Source: Hyphomicrobiales bacterium (GTDB lineage Bacteria > Pseudomonadota > Alphaproteobacteria > Rhizobiales > Rhizobiaceae). Taken from it: a stretch of 64,000 nt of DNA. The position numbers and the translations under genes are program-made. The stretch lies in NCBI GenBank assembly GCA_900471605.1, contig UCEY01000004.1, positions 204,436-268,435 on the forward strand. The letters run 5' to 3'. Below, in pieces: positions 33,942 to 42,778 of the stretch (the first letter of the stretch is position 1; each line of letters begins with the position of its first letter). The notes under the pieces were generated by a model that was not told the DNA's origin, ran no database searches, and worked only from the letters and a program-made list of their open reading frames with translations.

Positions 33942-34910
33942 ATGTCCGTAAAATTGATGGGCCTGTCGTTAGGTTTTATGCTTGCCGTGGGAACCACTGC
34001 CTTCGCCCAGCAGGATTATCCCAATCGCGCGATCCACGTCATCGTGCCGCTGCCCGCCGGGTCGGCTGCTGACGGCGTTGCCCGTATCGTTCTGCCAGCT
34101 GCGGAAAAATACCTCGGGCAGCCGTTCATCATCGAGAACGAAGGCGGCGCTGCCTCGATCCCCGGAACGGCGCGCGCCGCCAAGGCCGCGCCGGACGGCT
34201 ATACGCTACTGTGGGGTACGGTGGCGACACAGGTTTCCAACCCCAACATGTTCAAGGCCCTGCCCTACGACCCCGCCAAGGACTTCACCGCCGTGGCACG
34301 GGTCGCCGGCCAGAGCATGATCTTCGCCGTGCCGACGTCCAGCAAGATCGACAACGTTGCCAAATTTGTCGATAGGGCCAAACAGGCCGGCAATCTCAGC
34401 TACGCCTCGGCCGGGATCGGCACGTCGGCGCATCTCTGCGCCGAGCTTCTGAAACTGCGCACCGGCGTCAAGCTGCGCCATATCCCTTACCAGGGTGGCA
34501 CCCAGTCGGTGCTGGACCTGATGCGTGGCGAGACGGACATGATGTTCTATTCGCTCGCCCAGTTCCAGCCGGGCATTCAATCCGGCGAATTGAAGCTGAT
34601 TGGCGTTGCCGGGGAAACGCGTTCGAAGTTCCAGCCCAACCTGCCGACCTTGAGGGAGCAGGGTTTCGACGTGGTGCTGAACTCCTGGTACGGCGTCTAT
34701 GCCCGCAGCGGCACCTCCCCGGCCATCGTCAACAAGGTGGCCGACGCGATCAACAAGGCGCTCAAACAGCCGAGCGTGATCGAAGCGCTCGACAAGACCG
34801 GCAGCGAAGTCTACGCAACCGCCACTCCGGCCGAATACCAGACGTTTACCGATACCGAGCGCAAGCGCTATGGCGAGATCATCGACGCCGCCGGCATTCC
34901 GAAGAGCTAA
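33942..34910 (+). CDS. tripartite tricarboxylate transporter substrate-binding protein (Bug/TctC family)
   Basis: 322 residues from the ATG at 33942 (GGGAGGAG site). The signal peptide ends at AFAQQ (about residue 25). The mature start DYPNRAIHVIVPLPAGSAAD and the later GIGTSAHLCAELLK, IPYQGGTQSVLDLMRGETDM motifs are the Bug family. It is a periplasmic receptor for a carboxylate, working with TctB and TctA encoded 4 kb downstream. It is separated from the downstream genes by a strong hairpin. Confidence 0.93.
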   Translation: MSVKLMGLSLGFMLAVGTTAFAQQDYPNRAIHVIVPLPAGSAADGVARIVLPAAEKYLGQPFIIENEGGAASIPGTARAAKAAPDGYTLLWGTVATQVSNPNMFKALPYDPAKDFTAVARVAGQSMIFAVPTSSKIDNVAKFVDRAKQAGNLSYASAGIGTSAHLCAELLKLRTGVKLRHIPYQGGTQSVLDLMRGETDMMFYSLAQFQPGIQSGELKLIGVAGETRSKFQPNLPTLREQGFDVVLNSWYGVYARSGTSPAIVNKVADAINKALKQPSVIEALDKTGSEVYATATPAEYQTFTDTERKRYGEIIDAAGIPKS

Positions 34911-34922
34911 GCCACAAACTCG

Positions 34923-34945
34923 GGGCCGGGCTTAAAACCCGGCCC
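34923..34945 (+). terminator. strong hairpin after receptor gene
   Basis: GGGCCGGG (34923-34930) pairs with CCCGGCCC (34938-34945) over a 7-nt loop, 13 nt after the receptor stop. There is no U tract, so it may stabilise the receptor mRNA or allow partial read-through into the next operon rather than end transcription fully. Confidence 0.55.
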
Positions 34946-35027
34946 TCTCCGTCAATCGCTCCCTTTTTATCCCTGAAAGTCCACTGGCGAAAAGCTGGTG
35001 CCGACCTTTTATATCCCGGAGGAGACC

Positions 35028-36230
35028 ATGCCCCATCCAGGCTCGGAAGCCGTCATAGCCGGCCTCGGCGAACCACCCGTTGGCCGTCTAATCGGCTCCA
35101 ACCCGACCGAACTTCATGTCGAAGCAGCGATGCTGGCGATCGAGGACTCCGGCATCGACAAGCACGATATCGACGGCCTTATGACCTCGGGTACGTTTCT
35201 CAACGACAACATTCGCCATCATATGATCATCGCCGAGCATCTCGGCCTGCATTGCAAGACGTTCTGCGATACGCTGCGCACCGGCGGCCAGTCCTATCTG
35301 AACGGCGTACAGGTCGCCAAGTGGGCCGTGGAGAGTGGGCTTTGCAAGGCTGTGCTCCTTCTGCGGGGCGATAATATCCTCAGCGGCGTGCCGAAGGGTA
35401 CCGGGCTGAAAGCCTACATTGATTACGGCGCCCATCCGCTGGAGTTCGAAGTACCCTTCGGCATCACGGTGCCGGGCGTCTACGCAATGATGGCGCAGCG
35501 CCACATGCATGAATTCGGAACGACTTCGGAGCAGCTCGCTACGATCGCGGTCGCCTGCCGCAAGCACGCCTCAATGAATCCCAAGGCCTTCAAACGGGAG
35601 CCGATTACGGTCGAAGACGTCCTTGCCTCGCCGATGGTTAGCACGCCGCTCCGGCTGCTCGACTGCAGCCCGATCTGCGACGGCGGCGGCGCGGTCCTGA
35701 TAACCTCGCTCGAGCGCGCGCGCGACCTGAAGGCCAAGCCGGTGCGCATTCTCGGCACCGGCCAGGCGCAGTCCTACTACCATCTAGCGCATCTGGCCCG
35801 AGCCACCGGCGCGCGCAAAGAGGACAAGTCCCGCTATGGCCTCACACGATCGGTCCAGTCCGTCGCGGCGAAGGAGGCCTTCGGCCGAGCCGGTGTAAAG
35901 CCGAGTGATATTGACGTCGCGCAGCTCTACGACTCCTTCACCATCACCGTACTGATGCAGTTCGAGGCGCTCGGCTTTTGTGCCGAGGGCGAAGGCGGGT
36001 CTTTTGCGGACGGCGGGCGCATCGAGCTCGGGGGGGAGCTGCCCGTCAACACCAATGGCGGCCTGCTCTCATTCGGCTCCTCGGGCGGCATCAATCACAT
36101 CATCGAAGCGGCGCGGCAGATGCGCGGCGAATGCGGTGACCGACAGGTGCCGGATGCCGAGCTCAGCCTGGTGACCAATGTCAGCGCCGTCGCATCCAAC
36201 CATTCCATCGCCATTCTCGGCCGCGATTGA
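35028..36230 (+). CDS. thiolase-fold protein lacking the usual catalytic Cys
   Basis: 400 residues from the ATG at 35028 (GGAGGAG site). It resembles the SCP-x/acetyl-CoA acetyltransferase group: AMLAIEDSGIDKHDIDGLMT, GRAGVKPSDIDVAQLYDSFT, GELPVNTNGGLLSFGSSGG. In the region where thiolases have the nucleophilic Cys, the sequence reads LRTGGQSYLNG (residues 83-93). Thiolase-fold proteins of this sort paired with DUF35 proteins include the Ltp2-type retro-aldolases of steroid side-chain breakdown. An aldolase or lyase role with the next gene is therefore proposed instead of thiolysis. Confidence 0.82.
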   Translation: MPHPGSEAVIAGLGEPPVGRLIGSNPTELHVEAAMLAIEDSGIDKHDIDGLMTSGTFLNDNIRHHMIIAEHLGLHCKTFCDTLRTGGQSYLNGVQVAKWAVESGLCKAVLLLRGDNILSGVPKGTGLKAYIDYGAHPLEFEVPFGITVPGVYAMMAQRHMHEFGTTSEQLATIAVACRKHASMNPKAFKREPITVEDVLASPMVSTPLRLLDCSPICDGGGAVLITSLERARDLKAKPVRILGTGQAQSYYHLAHLARATGARKEDKSRYGLTRSVQSVAAKEAFGRAGVKPSDIDVAQLYDSFTITVLMQFEALGFCAEGEGGSFADGGRIELGGELPVNTNGGLLSFGSSGGINHIIEAARQMRGECGDRQVPDAELSLVTNVSAVASNHSIAILGRD

Positions 36231-36240
36231 GGAACTCGCC

Positions 36241-36630
36241 ATGTCCCGCTCACTTCCGATCCCGTCCAAAATTTCCCAGCCCTTCTGGGATTCGTGCAAG
36301 GCCGAAAACATGCAGATCCAGCGTTGCGAGGATTGCGGCGTCTACGCTTTTTACCCTGTCTATATCTGCCCGGAATGCGCCTCGCGAAAGCTCGCCTGGA
36401 CGCCGGTCAGCGGCCGGGGAGCGATCCACACCTTCACCGTCGCGGCAAAGTCGAGTTTCGAGATCGAGGGGCCGCTGGTCGTCGCCCTCATCGAACTGGA
36501 GGAAGGCGCCATGATGGTCTCCAACATCAAGACCTCTACGCCCGATACACTTTCGATCGGTTCGCCGGTTCGCCTCACTTACGAAAAGGTCTCGGACGAG
36601 ATCACCCTGCCGATGTTCGAACCCGCCTGA
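36241..36630 (+). CDS. Zn-ribbon OB-fold protein (DUF35 family)
   Basis: 129 residues from the ATG at 36241. A rubredoxin-like zinc ribbon has Cys29, Cys32, Cys43 and Cys46 (CEDCG and CPECA), followed by an OB-fold (GRGAIHTFTVAAKSSFEIEG, PLVVALIELEEGAMMVSNI). DUF35 proteins are obligatory partners of thiolase-fold enzymes, where they help bind the CoA ester. It starts 10 nt after the thiolase-fold gene, fitting a two-subunit enzyme. Confidence 0.92.
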   Translation: MSRSLPIPSKISQPFWDSCKAENMQIQRCEDCGVYAFYPVYICPECASRKLAWTPVSGRGAIHTFTVAAKSSFEIEGPLVVALIELEEGAMMVSNIKTSTPDTLSIGSPVRLTYEKVSDEITLPMFEPA

Positions 36631-36652
36631 CCGGTTCGCAGGAGACAGACCT

Positions 36653-37546
36653 ATGAAAATCGCAACCATCGAAACCCAGTCCGGCCCACGCCCCGCCGTA
36701 ATTGCCGAGGACCGCATTCTTGACATCGCTTCAGCCTGGAAACGGGCCGGCAATGGGCCAGCGCCGAAATCGGTGCTCGACATCATTGCCGATCCCGCAG
36801 CGCTTACCGCTCTCCGGCAGGTAGCCGAAACGGCAGGCTCGGACCTCTGGTCGCCGCTTGCCGGCGCAAAACTGCTCGCACCCATTCCGCGGCCCGCAAA
36901 GAACGTTTTCTGCGTCGGCCGCAACTACAAGCTCCATATCGAAGAAGGGGCGAGAGCCCGTGGCGTGCCGGTGGAATATCCACCACTGCCAGAATTCTTC
37001 ACAAAGCCGCCGACCACGGTCATCGGCCCGGACGCCGAAATTCGCCTGCCGGCCAACACTCAAAAGCTCGATTACGAAGTGGAACTCGCGTTCGTGGTGG
37101 GTCGCACCGGCCGCGATATTTCCGTCGAGGACGCGCTTAGCCACATCTTCGGCTTCACGGTGCTCAACGATGTCACGGCCCGCGACCTGCAGCGGGCGCA
37201 TGGGCAATGGTTCAAGGGCAAGGCGCTCGATACGACGTGCCCAATCGGTCCGTGGATCGTCACCGCCGACGAGTTTGACGTGACGCAGGAACATCGGCTC
37301 TGGCTTACCGTCAATGGCGAAAAGCGCCAGGACGCCTCCATCTCGGACATGGTCTTCGACTGCGCTGCAATTCTCTCCAGCCTTTCCGCAGGCATGACGG
37401 TCGAGACCGGCGACATCATCACCACCGGCACGCCATCCGGCGTAAGCCTCGGCCTCGACCCACAGATCTGGCTGAAGGACGGCGACGTCATTGAGGCCGG
37501 CATCGAGGGCATCGGCAGCATCAGGAACACCGTGAGAGCGGTCTGA
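36653..37546 (+). CDS. fumarylacetoacetate hydrolase family protein
   Basis: 297 residues. It has NVFCVGRNYKLHIEEGARARG, the metal motif DYEVELAFVVGRTGRD, TARDLQRAHGQWFKGKALDT and the C-terminal GDIITTGTPSGVSLG. The QRAHGQWFKGK and DTTCPIGPW segments match the hydratase/decarboxylase-like FAH members active on ring-fission products and 2,4-diketo acids. It shares the operon with the thiolase-fold/DUF35 pair and a CoA-transferase. It differs clearly from the 14726 homologue. Confidence 0.9.
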   Translation: MKIATIETQSGPRPAVIAEDRILDIASAWKRAGNGPAPKSVLDIIADPAALTALRQVAETAGSDLWSPLAGAKLLAPIPRPAKNVFCVGRNYKLHIEEGARARGVPVEYPPLPEFFTKPPTTVIGPDAEIRLPANTQKLDYEVELAFVVGRTGRDISVEDALSHIFGFTVLNDVTARDLQRAHGQWFKGKALDTTCPIGPWIVTADEFDVTQEHRLWLTVNGEKRQDASISDMVFDCAAILSSLSAGMTVETGDIITTGTPSGVSLGLDPQIWLKDGDVIEAGIEGIGSIRNTVRAV

Positions 37547-37583
37547 CACAACGGACTATCCTCACGACAAGGAGACATTTTCA

Positions 37584-38795
37584 ATGGATGCCACCAACTC
37601 CCAAAACGACATCACGGCTGAACGCAAGGGCGCGCTTTCAGGCATTCGCGTAATCGATGTGTCACGTGCGCTGGCCGGTCCGTATTCGACCATGCTGATG
37701 GGCGATCTCGGGGCCGACATCATCAAGCTCGAAATGCCGGGTACCGGCGACGAATCCCGCTATTGGGGCCCTCCCTTCGCGACCTACATGTCGTCGAACC
37801 GCAACAAACGCTCCGTCGAGGTCGATCTGCACACGGCCGAAGGCCGGCAGATCTTCTTCGATCTCGTGCGCACCGCCGATATCGTCGTGGAAAATTTTCG
37901 GCCCGGCACGATGAGGCGCTTCGGCCTCGATTACGAGACCGTCGCCAAGGTGAAGCCCGATATCATCTATTGCTCGATCAGCGCCTATGGCCAGACGGGA
38001 CCGATGGCGCACCGACCGGGTATCGACCTGATGGTACAGGCGGTGAGCGGGCTGATGTCCCAGACCGGCGAGAAGGACGGACGGGCGATGAAGGCCGGCG
38101 GTCCGATCGCCGATATCGTGGGCGGCTTCTCCGCCGTCATGTCGATCATGGCGACGCTGATGGAGCGCCGCGAGACCGGCAAGGGCCGCTACATCGATAT
38201 CGCCATGCTGGACGCGCTGATGATGGTGTTGAACCAACAGATCGTCACCTATACCGCGACCGGCAAACCATATGCCCGCGTCGGCAACGCCCATCCGCTG
38301 ATGGCGCCCTACGAGAGCTTCCCGGCTTCCGACCGCGAATTTGTCATGGCCGTCACGAATGAAAAGGCCTGGAAGGGGTTCGTGTCGATCCCGGATTTTG
38401 CTTTCCTCGATGAGATCCCCGAATTCAAGAAACAGATCGACCGCAATCTCAACCGGGTAAAGATGCTGGAGATGATCTACGCCGTGTTCGAGACGAAGCC
38501 CGCCGACCACTGGCTCGCCGAGCTCGACAAGCGTGGCATTCCCTCTGAACCGATCCTCACCCTGCCCGAAGTGGTGACGATGCCGCACATTCTCGAACGC
38601 GGTTCGCTGATGGAGATCGAGTACCCGCCGGGCTCCGGAAGCAAGGTTACGATCCCAGGAATGCCCTGGAAGGACGTCGCCGCGACGCGCGAAAAACGCG
38701 ACCCGCCTGCCCTTGGCCAGCACACGCGGGAGGTTCTCGAAGAGCTTTACGGTCCAGGTTATTCGGCCAAGCTCGCCGGCCAAAATCCGGTGTAA
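37584..38795 (+). CDS. class III CoA-transferase (CaiB/BaiF family)
   Basis: 403 residues, standard length. Core motifs are LSGIRVIDVSRALAGPYSTM, GADIIKLEMPGTGDESRYWG with the active-site Asp region, NRNKRSVEVDLHTAEGRQIF and FRPGTMRRFGLDY. It probably activates a carboxylate brought in by the tripartite transporter that follows. Third CoA-transferase of this family in the window. Confidence 0.92.
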   Translation: MDATNSQNDITAERKGALSGIRVIDVSRALAGPYSTMLMGDLGADIIKLEMPGTGDESRYWGPPFATYMSSNRNKRSVEVDLHTAEGRQIFFDLVRTADIVVENFRPGTMRRFGLDYETVAKVKPDIIYCSISAYGQTGPMAHRPGIDLMVQAVSGLMSQTGEKDGRAMKAGGPIADIVGGFSAVMSIMATLMERRETGKGRYIDIAMLDALMMVLNQQIVTYTATGKPYARVGNAHPLMAPYESFPASDREFVMAVTNEKAWKGFVSIPDFAFLDEIPEFKKQIDRNLNRVKMLEMIYAVFETKPADHWLAELDKRGIPSEPILTLPEVVTMPHILERGSLMEIEYPPGSGSKVTIPGMPWKDVAATREKRDPPALGQHTREVLEELYGPGYSAKLAGQNPV

Positions 38796-38849
38796 GCTGG
38801 TCTTTGCCCCCCTGGGGCATCTGCAATCGGCGCTGAGGAGGAGTTGCCA

Positions 38850-39317
38850 ATGGTTTGGAATCGAGACGATCTGACGGCCGGCCTGGTCTTCATGGGAATT
38901 GGTCTGTTTTTTGCAACCAATATCCTGATGTCGCTGGACATCGGCACGGCAGCGGCAATGGGACCGGGCTTTTTCCCGCTCGCGCTCTGTATCATCCTGA
39001 CGCTGCTCGGCATCGGCATTCTAACGAACGCGCGAAAACAGGTGCTTGAAGACACAGAGGAAGTGCCACGTCCGCCACTCAATCTGCGCGCTATCTTCTT
39101 CGTTGTCGTGGCGCCGGTCGCCTTTGGACTGCTGCTCCGAAGCTTCGGCCTGGTGCCGGCGCTCGGGGTAACGATTGCGCTGTCGGTTGCCGCCAGCCGT
39201 GCCATCGGCGTCAAACGCGGCTTGACTATCGTCGTCGGCATGACCGCCTTCTGCGTCGTGGTTTTCTATTACGGCCTGCAGGTACCCGTCGATCTCTTCA
39301 ACCCCGTTCTCTTTTAA
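38850..39317 (+). CDS. tripartite tricarboxylate transporter TctB family small membrane protein
   Basis: 155 residues from the ATG at 38850 (GAGGAGGAG site). Four hydrophobic segments are seen (LTAGLVFMGIGLFFATNIL, ALCIILTLLGIGIL, ALGVTIALSVAA, GMTAFCVVVFYYGL), as expected for TctB. It is the small integral membrane subunit of a secondary carboxylate importer and lies directly before tctA. Confidence 0.9.
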   Translation: MVWNRDDLTAGLVFMGIGLFFATNILMSLDIGTAAAMGPGFFPLALCIILTLLGIGILTNARKQVLEDTEEVPRPPLNLRAIFFVVVAPVAFGLLLRSFGLVPALGVTIALSVAASRAIGVKRGLTIVVGMTAFCVVVFYYGLQVPVDLFNPVLF

Positions 39318-39332
39318 TCGCGGCAGGTTCTC

Positions 39333-40844
39333 ATGGAAATTTTCAACGGAATCCTGCTTGGCTTCAGCCAGGCACTCACGCCCATGGCGCTGCTGTTCTG
39401 CCTGATCGGCTGCATCCTAGGCACACTGGTCGGGGTCCTTCCGGGCATTGGCCCGAGCGCCACGATCGCCATGCTGCTGCCGATCACGCTCGGTCTCAAC
39501 CCGCTGATCGCGCTGATCATGCTCGCCGGCATCTATTACGGTGCGCAGTACGGCGGCTCGATCACGGCCATCCTTGTCAACGTACCGGGAGAGCCCTCGA
39601 CGGCGGTAACCGCGATTGACGGTTACCAGATGGCGCGGCAAGGGCGGGCCGGTCCGGCCCTCTCAATCTCCGCAATCGGCTCCTTCATCGCCGGCACGGT
39701 GTCGACACTCGTGCTAGCGGTCGCCTCACCCGCACTCAGCCAAGTGGCTCTGCAATTCGGTGCGCCGGAATACTTCTCGCTGACCCTGCTCGGTATCATC
39801 CTCGTCGTCGTTCTTTCGCAGGGTTCGCTCCTTAAGGGGCTCGCGATGGCGGTTCTTGGCTTGCTGATGGGTCAGGTGGGTACCGACGTGTTCACCTCCG
39901 CGACCCGCTTCACCTTCGGAATCGACGAACTGCGCAGCGGTATCGACTTCATTGCCGTCTCAGTCGGCGTCTTCGGTATTGCAGAGATCCTGCGCAACCT
40001 GGAAGCTGAGGACGGGGTCAGCCGCGCCATTCACAAGATCACCCGATTAATGCCAAATCGTGAGGATCTGCGCCGCAGCGCCGGCCCGATCTTCCGCGGG
40101 ACAGTCCTCGGCTCGCTGCTCGGGGTGCTGCCGGGCGGCGGCGCATTCCTGTCCTCGTTCGCATCTTACGCCGTCGAAAAACGGCTCTCCAAGCACCCAG
40201 AGGAATTCGGCAAGGGGGCGATCGAAGGCGTTGCCGGGCCGGAAAGTGCCAACAATGCCGGTGCGCAGACGTCATTCATCCCGATGCTGACGCTCGGGAT
40301 TCCCTCTAACGCAGTGATGGCCCTGATGGTCGGTGCCATGGTGGTACAGGGAATCCAGCCGGGCCCGCGGGTCATCGTTTCTCAGCCGGAGCTTTTCTGG
40401 GGCCTGATCGCCTCGATGTGGATCGGCAATGTCATGCTGATTCTGCTGAATCTGCCGCTCGTCGGTGTTTGGGTGCGATTGCTGCGTATTCCCTATTCGG
40501 TGCTCTTCCCCGGCATCCTGGCCTTTGCGTGTATCGGCACGTTCAGTGCCAACGGCATCGAGATGAACCTCTATGTGCTCGCGGCCTCCGGCCTCGGCGG
40601 CTACCTGCTGACACGGATCGGCTGCGATCCGGCACCATTCCTACTCGGCTTCGTGCTCGGCCCGATGGTGGAGGAGCATTTCCGGCGCGCGATGTTGATC
40701 TCAGAAGGCAATCTTGCCGTTTTCGTCGAACGGCCGATCAGCGCGGCGCTGATCCTTATCACCGTCGTGATCGCGCTTCTGACCTTCCTGCCGTCGTTGC
40801 TCAGTGCCCGCAACACCGTGTTCGCCCAAGCAGCCGACGACTGA
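39333..40844 (+). CDS. tripartite tricarboxylate transporter permease TctA
   Basis: 503 residues, normal length with about 12 membrane helices. Signature regions are [58 protein letters not shown] and the [21 protein letters not shown] stretch. It is the large transport subunit, taking substrate from the Bug-type receptor at 33942. The receptor lies ahead of the thiolase-fold operon rather than next to tctBA. Confidence 0.94.
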   Translation: MEIFNGILLGFSQALTPMALLFCLIGCILGTLVGVLPGIGPSATIAMLLPITLGLNPLIALIMLAGIYYGAQYGGSITAILVNVPGEPSTAVTAIDGYQMARQGRAGPALSISAIGSFIAGTVSTLVLAVASPALSQVALQFGAPEYFSLTLLGIILVVVLSQGSLLKGLAMAVLGLLMGQVGTDVFTSATRFTFGIDELRSGIDFIAVSVGVFGIAEILRNLEAEDGVSRAIHKITRLMPNREDLRRSAGPIFRGTVLGSLLGVLPGGGAFLSSFASYAVEKRLSKHPEEFGKGAIEGVAGPESANNAGAQTSFIPMLTLGIPSNAVMALMVGAMVVQGIQPGPRVIVSQPELFWGLIASMWIGNVMLILLNLPLVGVWVRLLRIPYSVLFPGILAFACIGTFSANGIEMNLYVLAASGLGGYLLTRIGCDPAPFLLGFVLGPMVEEHFRRAMLISEGNLAVFVERPISAALILITVVIALLTFLPSLLSARNTVFAQAADD

Positions 40845-40878
40845 AAACGCTCGGCCAATGATTTCGGAAAGGATATCC

Positions 40879-41517
40879 ATGCAACGCGTGACGCTCACCT
40901 TCGACAACGGACCGGATGCCGAGGTAACCCCGCGGGTTCTGGATATCCTGGCCCGCCGCGGCATCAGATCGACTTTCTTCGTGGTCGGCAGCAAGCTCGT
41001 CATCAGCAGAGCGACGAGCGAGCGGGCCCATGCCGAAGGACACTGGATCGGGAATCACACCTGGAGCCATTCAATCCCCTTTCGCGATCGAGGCGACGTG
41101 GATTTCATCCAGTCCGAAATCGACCGAACGCAGCAGGAAATCGGCATGCTTGCGCATCCCGATCGGCTTTTCCGCCCTTATGGCGGGAAGGGGCGGCTGG
41201 ACGGCTCGCTCAACGCCCGGGCGGTGAAACATCTGGCTGACGGCGGTTATACCTGTATCGTCTGGAATGCCGTGCCGGGAGATTTCGCTAATCACGACGG
41301 CTGGGTGGAAACAGCGCTTCCGCAGGTCGCCACGATCGACTGGCCGCTCGTCGTGCTGCACGATGTCCACGCCCGCGCCATGCAGCATCTCGATCGCTTT
41401 CTGGGCAGGCTGCAGGATCGCGGTACGGTGTTCGAACAGAAATTTCCGCCGAATTGTGTGGCCATGAACCGCGGCCGCCAGACCGATCTGCTCGAGAGCG
41501 GCATCGTCGCCAACTGA
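40879..41517 (+). CDS. polysaccharide deacetylase (NodB) family protein
   Basis: 212 residues from the ATG at 40879 (GGAAAGGA site). The NodB motif 1 is TLTFDNGPD with the catalytic Asp, motif 2 is GNHTWSHS with the two metal His, and LFRPYGGKGRLD is motif 3. It has no signal peptide, so it is cytoplasmic. In this carboxylate operon it is more likely an amide or imide hydrolase of the broader family than a cell-wall enzyme. The substrate is unknown. Confidence 0.85.
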   Translation: MQRVTLTFDNGPDAEVTPRVLDILARRGIRSTFFVVGSKLVISRATSERAHAEGHWIGNHTWSHSIPFRDRGDVDFIQSEIDRTQQEIGMLAHPDRLFRPYGGKGRLDGSLNARAVKHLADGGYTCIVWNAVPGDFANHDGWVETALPQVATIDWPLVVLHDVHARAMQHLDRFLGRLQDRGTVFEQKFPPNCVAMNRGRQTDLLESGIVAN

Positions 41518-41537
41518 CACCACGGAAGAGGAAGACC

Positions 41538-42608
41538 ATGACCGGCAACAAGCTGAGCATCGCGCTGATCGAGGGAGACGGGATCGGCAAGGAAGTCGTG
41601 CCCGAGGGCGTGCGCGTGCTGGAGGCGGTGGCAAGGAAGTTCGATATCGGACTATCCTTCGACAGCTTCGATTTCGCCTCCTGCGATTATTACCAGAAGC
41701 ATGGACAGATGCTGCCGGACGACTGGAAGGCGAAGATCGGCAGTCATGACGCGATCTATTTCGGCGCGGTCGGCATGCCGAATCTCGTGCCCGACCATAT
41801 CTCGCTTTGGGGCTCGCTGATACGCTTCCGGCGCGAATTCGACCAGTATGTCAACCTGCGGCCATGCCGGCTGATGCCCGGCGTGCCTTCTCCGCTTGCC
41901 AATCGAAAGCCGGGCGACATCGATTTCGTCGTGGTGCGCGAAAATACCGAGGGCGAATATTCGTCGGTCGGCGGCATCATGTTTGCCGACACCGAGCGCG
42001 AACTCGCGGTCCAGGAAACCATCATGACCCGTATCGGCGTCGACCGCATCGTGCGCTATGCCTTTGAACTTGCCCGCAAACGCAACGCCAAGCACCTGAC
42101 CTCGGCAACCAAGTCGAACGGTATCTCCATCACCATGCCCTATTGGGATGAGCGCGTGGAAGCCGTGGCCGCCGATTTTCCGGACATCCGCCGGGACAAA
42201 TACCATATCGATATCCTGACAGCGCATTTCGTGCTCAATCCGGACCGGTTCGACGTGGTCGTCGCCTCGAACCTGTTCGGTGATATCCTGTCCGATCTCG
42301 GCCCTGCCTGCACCGGTACGATCGGCCTTGCGCCCTCAGGCAATATCAATCCCGAAGGACGTTTCCCGTCATTGTTCGAGCCAGTTCATGGCTCGGCACC
42401 CGATATTGCAGGCCAAGGCATCGCCAATCCGATCGGCCAGATCTGGGCCGGTGCGATGATGCTCGATCATCTCGGCCGCCCTGAGGCGGCAGCCGCAATC
42501 GTCAAGGCGATCGAGCGCGTTTTGGCGGAGCAAAGCCTCAGGACCCGCGATCTCGGCGGCACGGCCGACACGGTGACCTGTGCCAACGCAGTTTTGGATG
42601 CGTTGTAG
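41538..42608 (+). CDS. tartrate/D-malate dehydrogenase (isocitrate/isopropylmalate dehydrogenase family)
   Basis: 356 residues from the ATG at 41538. It starts with LSIALIEGDGIGKEVVPEGV and carries IRFRREFDQYVNLRPCRLMPG, the REN TEGEYSSVGG phosphate/substrate loop, and the metal Asp segments in ASNLFGDILSDLGPAC. Length and the absence of an isocitrate-type serine loop favour the TtuC/DmlA group, which oxidises and decarboxylates tartrate, D-malate or related acids with NAD. Last gene of the plus-strand carboxylate operon. Confidence 0.88.
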   Translation: MTGNKLSIALIEGDGIGKEVVPEGVRVLEAVARKFDIGLSFDSFDFASCDYYQKHGQMLPDDWKAKIGSHDAIYFGAVGMPNLVPDHISLWGSLIRFRREFDQYVNLRPCRLMPGVPSPLANRKPGDIDFVVVRENTEGEYSSVGGIMFADTERELAVQETIMTRIGVDRIVRYAFELARKRNAKHLTSATKSNGISITMPYWDERVEAVAADFPDIRRDKYHIDILTAHFVLNPDRFDVVVASNLFGDILSDLGPACTGTIGLAPSGNINPEGRFPSLFEPVHGSAPDIAGQGIANPIGQIWAGAMMLDHLGRPEAAAAIVKAIERVLAEQSLRTRDLGGTADTVTCANAVLDAL

Positions 42609-42778
42609 CCGCGCAGTGATGTAAGAATCGTGACCGATAGAGTGAGTGCAGACGTTTCGCGGCGATTGCTTCCCCAGCCCGTAGCCTTGAAGGGATCTGA
42701 ACCTACAACAAGCCGATCAAAAATACTAAATAGCTGATAAATATAGACTTTTGTCGGAGCATTCTGGACAACCGATTG

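Noticed and set aside
36971..36983. GTGGAATATCCAC, identical to the core of the IclR dyad at 24670-24684
   Set aside because: It lies inside the FAH-family coding sequence (36653-37546), so it is probably chance.
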